This document shows positions 1 through 10,806 of a DNA stretch of 64,000 nt, one piece after another. Each line of letters starts with the position of its first letter. Position 1 is the first letter of the stretch. The notes beneath the pieces are model-generated. The model did not search any database. It was given only the letters and a program-made list of their open reading frames with translations, and was not told where the DNA came from. The position numbers were made by a program, and so were the translations under genes. The DNA is from Mytilus galloprovincialis (taxonomy: Eukaryota; Mollusca; Bivalvia; Mytilida; Mytilidae): NCBI RefSeq assembly GCF_965363235.1, contig NC_134839.1, positions 72,864,910-72,928,909 on the forward strand, given 5' to 3'.

Positions 1-797
1 TAAAGATATTTTCACTAAACTTAATATGTTACATTATTACGAAAGTAGAACAATGGTGGATTTAAAATCTTTTGAACAAATTGTACGAACTTATTACAGT
101 GATATATGGAGAGAGTCCTTGATAAATAAACCAAAGCTACGATCTTACTTAAACTTTAAAACAAACTTCGAACTAGAGCACTATGTAAAACTAAATCTTA
201 CGAAACACGAGCGATCTGTGCTAGCCCAGTTTAGATGCGGATTATTACCGATCAGAATTGAGACTGGTAGATATATTGGGGAACCAGTAGAAAACAGACT
301 ATGCCGATTTTGTAATTCTCAAAATGTTGAAAGTGAGCTACATTTTCTTATAAACTGCACATTTTATAATGATATCAGACAAACTGTTTTTAGCGAGATA
401 TTAATGGTGCCTGACTTTACGCAACTAGATGAGCAGGGAAAATTAACATTTCTAATGGTGAACCATCCAAGGAAAATAGCTAAATACTTAGCAGCGTCAC
501 TTTTCCGTAGAAAACAAACAGTTTACTCTAGTTAACATTCTTAAACTTTTTCACAAACATTAGTTGAATAATATATGAACTTTTACAATCGTTAATTCTT
601 AATCTATAATTATCTGTATTAAAATTTAAATTGGCAATTGACACGTGATATTAGAACATTTATATTGAACTAACAGTAAAAGGTGACTTATTGGTCCATT
701 GGGCCGGGTGTATTATATATGTAATTATATTTTGTACAAATTTATGCTGATTTACACATGTCACTATAATAAACAATTTACTTACTTACTTACTTAC
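1..797 (+). mobile_element. 3' end of a LINE (non-LTR retrotransposon)
   Basis: The element enters from the left edge. It comprises the C-terminal reading frame (to 535), an AT-rich 3' untranslated region of about 240 bases, and five TTAC units at 778-797. Ending in a short tandem microsatellite rather than a long terminal repeat is typical of several LINE clades. The 5' part lies outside the window, so clade and target-site duplication cannot be judged. Confidence rests mainly on the encoded protein tail. Confidence 0.75.
2..535 (+). CDS. C-terminal fragment of a LINE reverse-transcriptase polyprotein
   Basis: An open frame of 177 codons runs from the window edge to TAA at 533-535. There is no stop upstream of the first ATG at 26, so that ATG is probably not the start. 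The segment containing RCGLLPIRIETGRYIG, followed by CRFC, ELHFLINC and further basic sequence, matches the zinc-binding tail (Cys-X2-Cys ... His-X4-Cys) downstream of the reverse-transcriptase domain in many LINEs. The reverse-transcriptase and endonuclease domains would lie to the left. The frame is intact as far as visible, so the copy may be fairly young. Family assignment is from motif recognition only. Confidence 0.72.
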   Translation, partial: KDIFTKLNMLHYYESRTMVDLKSFEQIVRTYYSDIWRESLINKPKLRSYLNFKTNFELEHYVKLNLTKHERSVLAQFRCGLLPIRIETGRYIGEPVENRLCRFCNSQNVESELHFLINCTFYNDIRQTVFSEILMVPDFTQLDEQGKLTFLMVNHPRKIAKYLAASLFRRKQTVYSS

Positions 798-859
798 TTT
801 ATATTTTAAAAGACAAGGAAAGTGAATTAAAAAATATATACAACAAAAATAAGCGAAAG

Positions 860-910
860 GAGATGTGGTACGGCTGTCAATGAAACACCTATCCACAAAA
901 GTTAAAAATG
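860..910 (+). repeat. Fragment of SINE-like family A (head)
   Basis: Diverged copy of a sequence seen many times here: a core GATGTGGTATGATTGCC followed by AATGAGACAACT and ACAAAAGACCAAAATGACAC. Fuller copies lie at 14535-15035 (reverse), 29145-29600 and 42740-43200. The 64-residue frame starting at 865 is a by-product of this repeat. Confidence 0.6.
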
Positions 911-1103
911 AAGAAGATGTCAGAAATAAATTGGTCATAATTTATTTACAGTCTAAAACATCGAAGGGACTAAACATCAACCTATACATATTTATACTTG
1001 TAATGCATTTGTATATAAACATCGAATCAGAAATATGTTCCTTTCCTAAACATGTTTAAAAACATTGCTGTGATAGTTATCAAAAGTACCAGGATTATAA
1101 TTT

Positions 1104-1165
1104 AGTACGCCAGACGCGCGTTTCGTCTACACAAGACTCATCAGTAACGCTCAAATCGAAATATT
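1104..1165 (+). repeat. CpG-rich dispersed motif
   Basis: A short block containing GTACGCCAGACGCGCGTTTC and AAGACTCATCAGT stands out as CpG-rich in AT-rich surroundings. I recognise it as a dispersed mussel repeat motif from memory; it occurs once in this window. Nothing coding is visible from 911 to 1550. Confidence 0.4.
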
Positions 1166-1573
1166 GATAAATGGCATAGTTCTTAACATTAGAAAAATGA
1201 ATGAAGTATTGGCAACTGGACGTTAAGCAACCAAATATCAATCCTCACTTTTCCGTGAAGTGTTCACAATTATTTGTCTTTTTAAAATTAAAAGGATGAA
1301 AAATCCCAAACTGAAAAGAGTTGAAAATACGCTATTAATTTAGAAGTAAAAAATATAGCAGACAGAATAAATACGGCAAAAACAAACAAATGAAAAAAAA
1401 ATAGAGAACAATTTGAAATACCATATACATGTTTAATCAGTATACTAGTAGATTATTCACGGGCCAAGGTTGAGCGAACATGAATTGCTATCGATTATAC
1501 TAAAGGTGACAATCAACTTTTTGAGGCACGTGTCGAGAAAACATTAGAAAAAATATAATTTAAAATTAAAAAC

Positions 1574-4500
1574 CAATTGTTCAGAGAACAATTGTAGGTC
1601 TTTCCACTAGAAAAGATCTTTTTTGATATTGAAATATTAAAAATCAGTTTAAAATGTTAGTTCCTATGGCTGTATGATGTATTTATATGAATTTAAAGCA
1701 AAGGTCAAAATCTAGAACGTCATATTAACCTATGACCTTGACCTCAATTTCAAGTTCACAAACCAAGGACCTTAAATCAAAAGACCCAAGGTCTTTAATA
1801 TGTTTGGTTTATTAGTAATATCACTTTACGCGTAATTCTAAATGTAAGATGGGCAAAAACTCCTATTTATTGTCTGCGCACCCTTTCAATCAAAATATAC
1901 AAGTAAGGACATGTCGCAACTAACAATTTATGAAAAATTATTTGTCGATATGTCATAAGGTATTTGAAAATAAATGAAAATAAGCCAAAATCAAAATTTA
2001 GAATATGACCTTGACCTTTGACCTTGACCTCATTTTTATTATTTTCGACCAAGGACCCCAAATCTAAAGACCCTATGTCTTTATCACTTATGGTTTACCA
2101 TTTAGAAATGCATATCACTTAATTTAAGGGAAAAGGGGGAATAACTCTCATATGGAGTCTCCGTAAAGCTTCGGTCCAAATGAATATCCTAATCCTGAAG
2201 ATGTAACGAGCAATTTGGTAAAATAAATTTGTCGTAATCTTTAACGGTTGCGAAGGAGTAGTGGCCACAAGAAAAACAGTGTTTGGGGAGATAACTCTTA
2301 CAACGTAAAGTATTTTGTTACACAGTTGTAAATTTTTAAAGCGTATAAACTATACGATACCATATTCCAAATATCTAAGCGAAATCTTTTGAAACATCAA
2401 TAATACGCAAGAAAAAAAATTAGGCGGAAGAAAAAAAAAAAAAAAAATAATAATAATTAAAAACCAATTGTTCAGAGAACAATTGTAGGTCTTTCCACTA
2501 GTAAAGATCTATTTTGATATTGAAATATGAAAAATCAGTTTAAAATGTTAGTTCCTATGGATTTATGATGTATTTATATGAATTTAAAGCAAAGGTCAAA
2601 ATCTAGAACGTCCTTTTAACCTATGACCTTGACCTCAATTTCAAGGTCACAAACCAAGGACCTTAAATCATAAGACCCTGGGTCTTTAATATGTTTGGTT
2701 AATGAGTAATACCACTTTACGCGTAATTCTAAATGTAAGATGGACAAAAACTCCAATTTATTGTATGCGCACCCTTTCAACCAAAATATACAAGTAAGGA
2801 CATGTCGCAACTAACAATTTAGGAAAAAATATTTGTCGATATGTCATACGGTATTTGAAAATAAGTGAAAATAAGCCAAAATAAAATTTTAGAATATGAC
2901 CGTGACCTTTGACCTTGACCTAATTTTCATTTTTTTGAACCAAGGATCTCAAATCAAGAGACCCTAGGTCTCTATCACTTATGGTTTACCAGTTAGAAAC
3001 GCATATCACCTATATCAAATACATAAGGGGGAATAACTCTCATATGGAGTCTCTGGATAGCTTCGGTTAAAATTAAAATCCTAATCCTGAAGATGTAACG
3101 AGCAAATTGGTAAAATAAATTTGTCGTAATGTTTTACGGTTGCGAAGGAGTAGTGGCCACAAGAAAAACAGTGTTTGGGGAGTTAACTCTTACAACGTAA
3201 AGTATTTGGTTACACAGTTGTCAGTTTTTAAAGCGCATACACTTTACAATATCATATTCCAAATATCTAAGCGACATCTTTTGAAACATCAATATTACGC
3301 AAGAAAAGAATTAGGCGGAAGAAAAAAAAAAATAATTAAAAACCAATTGTTCAGAGAACAATTGAAGGTCTTTCCACTAGTAAAGATCTATTTTGATATG
3401 GAAATATGAAAAATCAGTTTAAAATGTTAGTTCCTATGGCTTTATGATGTATTAATATCAATTTAAAGCAAAGGTCAAAATCTAGAACGTCCTATTAACC
3501 AATGACCTTGACCTGAATTTCAAGGTCACAAACCAAGGATCTTAAATCAAAAGACCTAATGTCTTTAATATGTTTGGTTAAAGAGTAATATCACTTTACG
3601 GGTAAACCTAAATACAAGATGGGCAATAACTCCCATTTATTATTTGCGCACCCTTTCAACCAAAATATACAAGTAAGGACATGTCGCAAATAACAATTTA
3701 TGAAAAATTATTTGTCGATATTTCATACGGTATTTGAAAATCAGTGAAAATAAGCAAAAATCAAAATTTAGAACATGACCTTGACCTTTGACCTTGACCT
3801 CATTTTCATTTTTTTGGACCAAGGACCTCAAATCTGAAGACCCTAGGTCTCTATCACTTATAGTTTACCAGTTAGAAATGCATATTACTTATATCATTTA
3901 CATAAGGGGAAATAACTCTCATATGGAGTCTCTGGAAAGCTTCGGTCCAAATGAATTGCCTAATCCTGAAGATGTAACGAGCAATTTGGTAAAATAAATT
4001 TGTCGTAATCTTTTACGGTTGCGAAGGAGTAGTGGCCACAAGAAAAATAGTGTTTGGGGAGATAACTCTTACAACGCAAAGTATTTGGTTACGCAGTTGT
4101 CAGTTTTAAAAGCGCATACACTTTACGATATCATATTCCAAATATCTAAGCGACATCTTTTGAAACATCAATACTACGCAAGAAAAAAATTAGGCGGAAG
4201 AAAAAAAAAAAAAATAATAATAATTAAAAACCAATTGTTCAGAGAACAATTGTAGGTCTTTCCACTTGTAAAGATCTATTTTGATATTGAAATATGAAAA
4301 ATCAGTTTCAAATGTTAGTTCCTATGGCTTTATGATGTATTTATATGAATTTAAAGCAAAGGTCAAAATCTAGAACGTTGTATAAACCTATCACCTTGAC
4401 CTCAATTTCAAGGTCACAAACCAAGGACCTTAAATCAAAAGACCCTAGGTCTTTAATATGTTTGGTTAATGAGTAATACCACTTTACGCGTAATTCTAAA

Positions 4501-5105
4501 TGTAAGATGGACAAAAACTCCCATTTCTTGTGTGCGCACCCTTTCAACCAAAATATACAAGTAAGGACATGTCGCAACTAACAATTTTGGAAAAAATATT
4601 TGTCGATATGTCATACGGTATTTAAAAATAAGTGAAAATAAGCCAAAATCAAATTTTAGAATATGACCTTGACCTTTGACCTTGACCTGATTTTCATTTT
4701 TTTGGACTAAGGATCTCAAATCTGAAGACCCTAGGTCTCTATCACTTATAGTTTACAAGTTAGAAACGCATATCACCTATATCAAATACATAAGGGGGAA
4801 TAACTCTCATATGGAGTCTCCGGATAGCTTCGGTCAAAATTAAAATCCTAATCCTGAAGATGTAACGAGCAATTTGGTAAAATAATTTTGTCATAATCTT
4901 TTACGGTTGCGAAGGAGTAGTGGCCACAAGAAAAACAGTGTTTGGGGAGATAACTCTTACAACGTTAAGTATTTTGATACGCCATTGTCAGTATTTAAAG
5001 CGTATAAACTATATGATATCATATTCCAAATATCTAAGCGACATCTTTTGAAACATCAATATTACGCAAGAAAAGAATTAGGCGGAAGAAAAAAAATAAT
5101 AATAA
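1574..5105 (+). repeat. Tandem array of four ~885-bp units
   Basis: The perfect inverted repeat CAATTGTTCAGAGAACAATTG (less one end base in some copies) begins at 1574, 2465, 3344 and 4232, giving periods of 891, 879 and 888. Each unit continues in the same order: GGTCTTTCCACT, a TGACCT-rich block, a stretch near ACTCTCATATGGAGTC, another TGACCT-rich block, GCGAAGGAGTAGTGGCCAC, and an A-rich tract after TTAGGCGGAAG. Units differ by substitutions and small indels. Short frames beginning MRRSSGHKKN or MRHVLTCIFW recur only because the DNA repeats. A diverged reverse-orientation relative lies at 55340-55930. Confidence 0.88.
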
Positions 5106-5124
5106 TAATCAGAACAAATCCTAT

Positions 5125-5205
5125 AGGTCTTTCCACGGAAAGGTGGAAAGACCTAATAATCAGAACAAATTCAATAGGTCTTTCCACGGAAAGGTGGAAA
5201 GACCT
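5125..5205. repeat. Two directly repeated hairpins
   Basis: Two copies of a 12-bp perfect stem, AGGTCTTTCCAC / GTGGAAAGACCT around a GGAAAG loop, occupy 5125-5154 and 5176-5205, 51 bases apart. They follow the fourth array unit where the usual CAATTG hairpin would be, and use the same GGTCTTTCCAC start. Confidence 0.8.
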
Positions 5206-5421
5206 AATTATGAAAGGAGTAGGTCCTTAGTGCACATTTTTGTTCTTAGTGCACTAAGGAGGTCCTTTGCGGTGTTTCTACGGACCCCATATATTTGAAG
5301 CTGTTCAAAATTCTGTACATTATAGGTACGTGTATCAGATCGGACAATAATTTTCATATATATAAAAAGAATTACTGTATAAGTTATCTAGTATGAAATA
5401 TGTCCACTGGACCGACCGTGT

Positions 5422-5590
5422 ACAGTGGCGGATCCAGGGGGGGGGGGGTTCCGGGGGTGCGCACCCCCCCTTTATTTTTGCCGATCAATGCATTTGTATC
5501 GGGACATATGTTTTGCACCCCCCCCCCCCTTTGCCCTGGGTGCCCTGGGTTAGCACCCCCCTTTCGAAAATTCCTGCATCCGCCCCTGCG
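5422..5590 (+). mobile_element. GGATCC/poly-G mini-element
   Basis: Begins with AGTGGCGGATCCAG, has long G and C runs and GTGCGCACCCCCC, and ends near CCTGCATCCGCCCCTG, the approximate inverse of its start. Relatives lie at 6757, 8880, 9113, 28985 (reverse), 31013, 32036 and 32828. It is a short non-autonomous element with imperfect terminal inverted repeats. Overlapping frames rich in Gly and Pro are artefacts of the homopolymer runs. Confidence 0.65.
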
Positions 5591-5632
5591 TGTAAGTGCT
5601 ATATATATTATATCATGTATATAGCCAGTCAA

Positions 5633-5745
5633 AAAGATGTGGTATGATTGCCAATGAGACAACTATCCACAAAAGACCAAAATGACACAAACATTAACAA
5701 CTATAGGTCACACAAGGTCGTTAAAAACTTCCATTTGTTGTTGTC
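5633..5745 (+). repeat. SINE-like family A fragment
   Basis: Close copy of the family A head: GATGTGGTATGATTGCC, AATGAGACAACT, CACAAAAGACCAAAATGACA, then ACATTAACAACTATAGGTCA. The rest of the family sequence is missing. Confidence 0.7.
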
Positions 5746-5765
5746 CACTGAAAATAAGCTCATAA

Positions 5766-6074
5766 AAACACGAATCCCCGTTTACTCAATTCCACCTTTA
5801 TTTGTTAATATTTCTTTATCTTTTTCTTTTGATTTTATCATATCTTTTTTGTGAAATATTTTGTGTGGTCGAACATGAAATTGCCTCCGATGCTACAAAG
5901 AAAATTTGTTTAATGTCATCTGTTGCAATATATGCTAAGTACTACACGTGGACAGGATGTTCCCCAGAAAATAAGTTATACACACCCCGATATAACCCCG
6001 AGGGTACACGCTACTGTCATATGGAAAATTACTGGGTCACCTGTAAGATGGTAATCAGCCATGCAACTAATTAG
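5766..6074 (+). CDS. Candidate exon of a small cysteine-containing secreted protein
   Basis: An open frame of 102 codons ends with TAG at 6072-6074; the upstream in-frame stop is at 5763-5765. No ATG precedes the hydrophobic part, so this would be an exon, not a whole gene. Residues about 13-35 are strongly hydrophobic (LLIFLYLFLLILSYLF), which could be a signal peptide or the translation of a T-rich stretch. Downstream sequence has four well-spaced cysteines (KKICLM, WTGCSPE, RYCHME, VTCKMV) plus aromatic residues, and 5935-6060 is less AT-rich than its surroundings. I do not recognise the family. No clean splice acceptor was found, so this is a candidate only. Confidence 0.3.
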   Translation, partial: KHESPFTQFHLYLLIFLYLFLLILSYLFCEIFCVVEHEIASDATKKICLMSSVAIYAKYYTWTGCSPENKLYTPRYNPEGTRYCHMENYWVTCKMVISHATN

Positions 6075-6756
6075 GTTACTGACCATGTCACTTCAATTTA
6101 AAAAGTTTATCGTTAGATATCAAAATGATAAATTCATTTTAATTAAAAATTTAAGAACTAAAGGATTTATCATTAAAATGAAGTGAAATAATTCAACCAA
6201 ATCGTATATAGATTATATACATATTTTTTTTTTTATCTATGCCGGAAAGAATTGAAAAACTGTATTTATAATTTTTGATTTGTTTTATAGAAATCTGTGT
6301 AGGTCTCATGAAATGGAACTCACGCAACGCATGCCTAATTAAGATTTATAAATTTATTGAAAAATATAACAAAAATTTAGTTTTGATATTAAATTAAAGT
6401 TACCTTTCCGCGCTGTAATTTATTTGATATGACATGAATCAAGCAATTTTTGTTGAGGGATTTATGGATTTGTCCATACAACGTATAAAAAAAGAAGTGT
6501 ATGTTATTAGTATTTCACATGCCTTGTTTTCGCCTTGAAGCTCATTATTTAGAGTGTTTCAGACAAGATGATGAAAATAACGATAAGATACTTTTTTCGA
6601 TCATCGTGAAGAGACAATTTTAATTCCCATTCCTCGATGCACTCTACCCCTGTTGAATTGTATATTTATAATTCCTCGTGCTTTTAATTAGCCCCCCCCC
6701 CCTTTCGTGGTTACCGTTATGCTAACAAATACCCGGGGCTTGATTTACATGTAAAA
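6075..6756. other. No gene seen
   Basis: AT-rich sequence with a T run near 6226 and a C run near 6693. No repeat family or convincing exon recognised. Confidence 0.6.
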
Positions 6757-6850
6757 TCATGGGCGGATCCAGCCATGATAAAGGGGGTTCCAACTACATG
6801 TCTCCATTAAATAAGGGGTGTCGTTGCCGCTGGTTTTCTACGGTTACCCC
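6757..6850 (+). repeat. GGATCC-family fragment
   Basis: Begins GGGCGGATCCAGCCATGATA followed by GGGGGTTCCAACTACATGTC, matching the left half of the GGATCC mini-element family. The right end is not visible. Confidence 0.55.
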
Positions 6851-7033
6851 ACCCTTTTCATATAATTTAGATTTCAAAAGTGTATACCTTATTCATATAT
6901 TGTGTAGGTTAAAATGTTATCATTTCCCATATTGTTTGCGTTTTGATTGGTGTGTAATGCAACAGTGCAATACCTAAGTGCAATACCTAAGTGTCAAAAG
7001 AGAGTTTTTCCCGACCTATTCACATATTTTTAA

Positions 7034-7169
7034 GGTTCCTATATACAAGGTGATAGGACGTTCGGTTCCGTTGGAATAGGTTACCTTTTCACGCTATGCC
7101 TTAAAACTTTTCCTGATGCACAGGTAACCTATTCCAACGGAACGTCCTATCACCTTGTATATAGGAACT
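7034..7169. mobile_element. Hairpin (foldback) mini-element
   Basis: The left arm at 7034-7085 and right arm at 7121-7169 are inverse copies of about 49 bp (GTTCCTATATACAAGGTGAT, then TAGGACGTT...GGAATAGGTTACCT) around a loop of about 35 bases. The left arm carries a 5-base duplication (GTTCGGTTCCG versus GTTCCG). No protein is encoded. No clear target-site duplication. Confidence 0.8.
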
Positions 7170-7345
7170 TGAGAGGATTCCCGAGATTATCATTTATGCA
7201 ATGATTGCTCACAAAATGCTAGGGGAGGCCAACCCCGGATTCCATCCCCTTCGACCCGCCACAGAATACAGATATAATTGATAATTGTTATTTAAAAGTC
7301 ATATACTATAGCCACTATAGTACTAGAACCGAACACCTGTTTTCG

Positions 7346-7369
7346 GATATATATATATATATATATATA
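7346..7369. repeat. (AT)n microsatellite
   Basis: About 12 AT units. Similar short (AT)n tracts occur near 10690, 33857, 45877 and 63655. Confidence 0.9.
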
Positions 7370-7841
7370 CATACACCACATCTTCCTATGTCTATATAGC
7401 TGATTTACCGTAAATAACTGCGAGAAAATGAATAATACACAAGTTGATAATTGTCTCTTCTCTGCTAATTTTAATGTGCATGCAATATTCACTCTGATTT
7501 ACTTGTGAGACCACCGACACTAATAATAATTACCTACAAAATAATAGGTGCTCCTTTACTGGGAAGAACATTTCGGATCCGATCAATTTATTGGTTCCAT
7601 TCCCCCATTCTACACTTCTCCTTAGAAAAAATGCCTTGCAATGCGTCATAATTATCTGGACTACTAACTTACTTCCATATAACTTCGAAAACAGACTATA
7701 ATCTATTTCACTGGATGAGATTGGGCTCACGGATTTTTTAATGGATTGGTAATTTTTATTTATAGCACAAGTTTACAAAGCAAGATTAATCACATTTTTC
7801 ACCCGGCCTACAAATCAAATGGTTGCCTCCTTACTGACTTA

Positions 7842-8130
7842 GGCAGCAACCATTTGATTTTCTGGGGGGGCTATGGTTTTTTTTTCTGTGCAAATTTTTT
7901 TTTTCGCCTGTGGCGAAAAACAATCTATTTTTTTCGTGACAAGTCGAAAACAATTTTTTTCTTTCAATTTTAGCATTACATATAGTGGCAGCTGAGGGTG
8001 AAACAAACAATTTTTTTTTCTCAGAATCAAAAACAAATTATTTTTTTCTCCAAAAACTGGAAACAAACTTTTTTTTCCAAAAAAAACCATAGCCCCCCCC
8101 CCCCCCCCAGAAAATCAAATGGTTGCTGCC
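7842..8130. mobile_element. TIR mini-element with TTA target duplication
   Basis: Termini GGCAGCAACCATTTGATTTT (left) and its inverse ending GGTTGCTGCC (right) are flanked by TTA at 7839-7841 and 8131-8133. The inverted repeats extend inward through a G/C run to CTATGG / CCATAG. A 3-bp TTA duplication is the preference of the PIF/Harbinger superfamily, so that assignment is inferred. The interior is T-rich on one side and A-rich on the other and encodes nothing. A remnant of a second end (GGTTGCCTCC then TTA) lies just left at 7821-7833, and a solo relative at 40018-40062. Confidence 0.75.
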
Positions 8131-8142
8131 TTACACCTACAC

Positions 8143-8262
8143 AAGGGGGGGGGGGGGTTCAGATGGGGGATGCTTGCCTCAGTCATGTTTCTGTGATTCC
8201 CTATATAATCAACATAATTTTTCACACAAAAAGGGGGGCAGGGATTTCTCCTTAATAAGAAA
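8143..8262 (+). repeat. G-run repeat fragment
   Basis: A G run at about 8145-8157, then TCAGTCATGTTTCTGTGATT and CCCTATATAATCAACA, shared in diverged form with 31080-31125 inside a GGATCC-family copy. Probably a truncated relative of that family. Confidence 0.45.
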
Positions 8263-8875
8263 TCTCTATTTTCAGCATAAGCTCATATAAATTTGCCTTT
8301 TGAAGAACTGAAATAAATATGAGACGGCTAATGATTTTTCAGATGCTTTACATTAAAATACATCCATGTGACATTCACAATTATATATAGATCCAAATTT
8401 AAAAAGCTATTTCTTTCAATATTTAAATACTGTAGGATCAAATCTTGATACATGTACGTAGCTGAAATTGTTAGCTTTAAACATGTTAAACATTAAAAAA
8501 TGAACACCCAAAGTTTAAACCACGTTTAAACATAAGAATGACCATGTAGTCTTTATTAATGTATGCTATTGCTATGAAACTAGGTCATTGTAGGTAAACT
8601 GTCATCTATTCCCTTAAATCTTTGTTCCCAGTCACCCCAAGTTTGATTTAAATTAGTCAAGTATATCTACTCTATTAGGTCTCTAGTTTGGATAGTTAAT
8701 AACTTGCAAATTACAAATGAATTAAAATCATACTCCTCCCAAATTTATTTCTTTAAATATTATGGATGAAATACATGTAGCAAGTAAGGGATGAAATTAA
8801 ATTGGATGAAATGTGGCATTTTTTTTTTGATAAAGTAGTATGTCGTCTGATGTTGTCAAACTTAATTATAGACCC
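8263..8875. other. No gene seen
   Basis: AT-rich unique-looking sequence. A short palindromic stretch, GTTTAAACCACGTTTAAAC, occurs near 8510. No exon recognised. Confidence 0.6.
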
Positions 8876-8879
8876 TTAA

Positions 8880-9048
8880 GGGGCGGATCCAGTCATTTTA
8901 AAAAGGGGTGGGGGTGGGATTCTAACCCAGGACAAAAGGGGAAAAGGGGGGGGGGGGGTCCAATTACATGTCCCTATTCAAATGCATTGATTATCCAAAA
9001 AAAAGGGGGTTCCAATCCCTTGAACCCCCCTCTGGATCTGTGCCTGCC
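8880..9048 (+). mobile_element. GGATCC mini-element
   Basis: Starts GGGGCGGATCCAGTCATTTT, contains AACCCAGGACAAAAGGGG, a G run, ATGTCCCTATTCAAATGCAT and ends CTCTGGATCTGTGCCTGCC. It is one of the more complete members of the family. Confidence 0.65.
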
Positions 9049-9112
9049 CTTTAAAAATAAAATTATCCTTATTTTGAGTTAAAGCTTATAGATTTTTCTA
9101 TAATGCTTCTCA

Positions 9113-9222
9113 GGGGCAGATCCAGCCATTTTAAAAGGGGGGTCCCAACCAAGAGCAAAGAGGGGTTCCAACTATATCTCCCATTCAAATGCATTGCTCG
9201 GTAAAAGAAAAGGATTCCAACC
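9113..9222 (+). repeat. GGATCC mini-element, truncated
   Basis: Starts AGGGGCAGATCCAGCCATTT, followed by the family's GGGTCCCAACC and CATTCAAATGCATTG blocks. It breaks off into a SINE-like family B fragment. Confidence 0.6.
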
Positions 9223-9224
9223 CT

Positions 9225-9290
9225 CAAATCTATGGTCAGGTTGTTGTCTCTTTGACACATTCCCTTTTTCCATTCTCAATTTTATCATGT
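9225..9290 (+). repeat. SINE-like family B tail
   Basis: Contains TATGGTCAGGTTGTTGTCTC, TTTGACACATTCCC and CCATTCTCAATTTTAT, the constant tail of family B. Fuller copies are at 15826, 42125 and 59590. Confidence 0.7.
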
Positions 9291-9291
9291 A

Positions 9292-10146
9292 GTCGTCGTT
9301 GTCCCAGGACATTTAGTTTTCGCTTAATAACTTTAGTACAAGTAATAGAAATCTATGAAATTCAAACACAAGGTTTGTGACCAGAGTTTTGTTCAGAGTT
9401 TAGGAATTACATGAATTAGGGGCCAATAGGGGCCAATATTAAACTTTGTTTGATTTTATAGAAAATTGAATTATTGGAGTTCTTTGATATGCCAAATCTA
9501 ACTGTGTATTTAGATTCCTAGTTTTTTGGTCCTGTTTAAATTGGTCTACCTTAAGGTCCAAAGGGTCCAAAATTAAACTTATTTTGATTTTAACAATATT
9601 TAAATCCTTGGTGTTCAGATTAATATGCTGAATCTGAATATTTACTTAGATTTTTTTATTATGGGCCCAAATTCAAGTTGATCCAAATCGGGGTCCAAAA
9701 TTTTACTTTGTTTGATTTCAACAAAAATTGATTATATGGGGCTCTTTGATATGCTGAATCTAACCATTCATTAAGATTTTTGATATTTTGACCCATTATC
9801 AAATTGGTCCACATTGAGTTCTAAAAGGTCCAAAATTTAACTTTATTTGATTTCACCAAAAAATGAATTATTGGGGTTCTTTGATCATGTTGATATGCTG
9901 CATCTAACCATGTATTGAGATTTTGAATATTGGACCATTTTAGAGGTTAATTGTCAATTTAAAATTTTTAAGTACTTGGACCGCATTCATTCTGTGTCAG
10001 AAATCTATGCTGCATCAACTATTGAATCACAATCCAAATTTAAAATTCAGAGTTGTATTGAGCTTGAATGTTGTGTCCATACTTGCCCCAACTGTTCTGG
10101 GTTCAACCTGTACGTTTGTATCAAGCTGAGCCATGCATAGCATTTT
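9292..10146 (+). mobile_element. Dispersed family C, diverged copy
   Basis: Begins with a GTCGTCGTTGTCC stretch and TTTAGTTTTCGCTTAATAAC, continues through repeated blocks built on GGTCCAAAATTAAACTT and GGTTCTTTGATATGC, and ends with ATTCTGTGTCAGAAATCTAT, TTGAATGTTGTGTCCATACT and GTTCAACCTG. The same order is found at 37035-39012 and 53125-54937. It is shorter than those copies. No coding capacity; the internal tandem structure resembles a non-autonomous DNA element or Helitron-like family, but the type is unresolved. Confidence 0.72.
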
Positions 10147-10604
10147 TATCTGATTTATATATTAATTTAAAATTTTGACAAGTGAGACACATACAGATTA
10201 TACTGTTAACAATATTTCAGAGTTTAACGTAGTCAAGCGAAACAAATTTTAGAAGAATAGTTGAATCATGTCTTTGTTGTCAAATGAAAAATTAGTACGA
10301 ACACAAAGAAAAAGTATGGGAATGTTTGTTTTTTAAACTATTGACCAGGGTGAAAGTCTTTGAAAGTCATGACTGGCAAAAAGTTTGTGAAATGAAATAG
10401 CACAAATATTCCATTCTTTTTAAATATAACTGAATATAAAGAAAAACACAAACTGATGTTTTATAATAGTTTTTACCCTTTTTATGTTTTATAGGACAAG
10501 AAATATAGAAAAATGATGAAAAATATAAACAGTTACAATAGAAATGAGCGCAAAACAAGATAAACAGAATACAACAAGGCCTAAATGGTAAGACCACTTC
10601 TATA
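10147..10604. other. No gene seen
   Basis: AT-rich sequence without recognisable exon or repeat family. Confidence 0.6.
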
Positions 10605-10606
10605 TA

Positions 10607-10804
10607 CTGTAAATTCAGATTTTTCAGGGAAGGGACAACTTATTGTGATTACAAAAAAAATCTGCATAAAGATCTATATAGTTACATGATATATATATAT
10701 ATATATATGTTTCTGTTATCAAAATATGATTTCTTATTTTTGCGATACTCACCCAGTCACATTATTCGCATTACTAAAAAGTTTCGATAATTTCTGAATT
10801 ACAG
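10607..10804. mobile_element. TA-flanked mini-element (mariner-like ends)
   Basis: Starts CTGTAAATTCAGA and ends TTTCTGAATTACAG, with TA on both sides (10605-10606 and 10805-10806). TA duplication and short inverted ends suggest a Tc1/mariner-type non-autonomous element. It carries an (AT)n tract. Related copies: 49559-49764 and, more distantly, 40443-40684. Confidence 0.7.
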
Positions 10805-10806
10805 TA

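Noticed and set aside
1574..5105. CRISPR-like array
   Set aside because: Repeat units are ~885 bp with no short repeat/unique spacer alternation, and the genome is eukaryotic.
5384..5662. Overlapping Gly/Pro-rich frames on both strands
   Set aside because: They translate the G and C runs of a GGATCC mini-element; no splice sites or domains.
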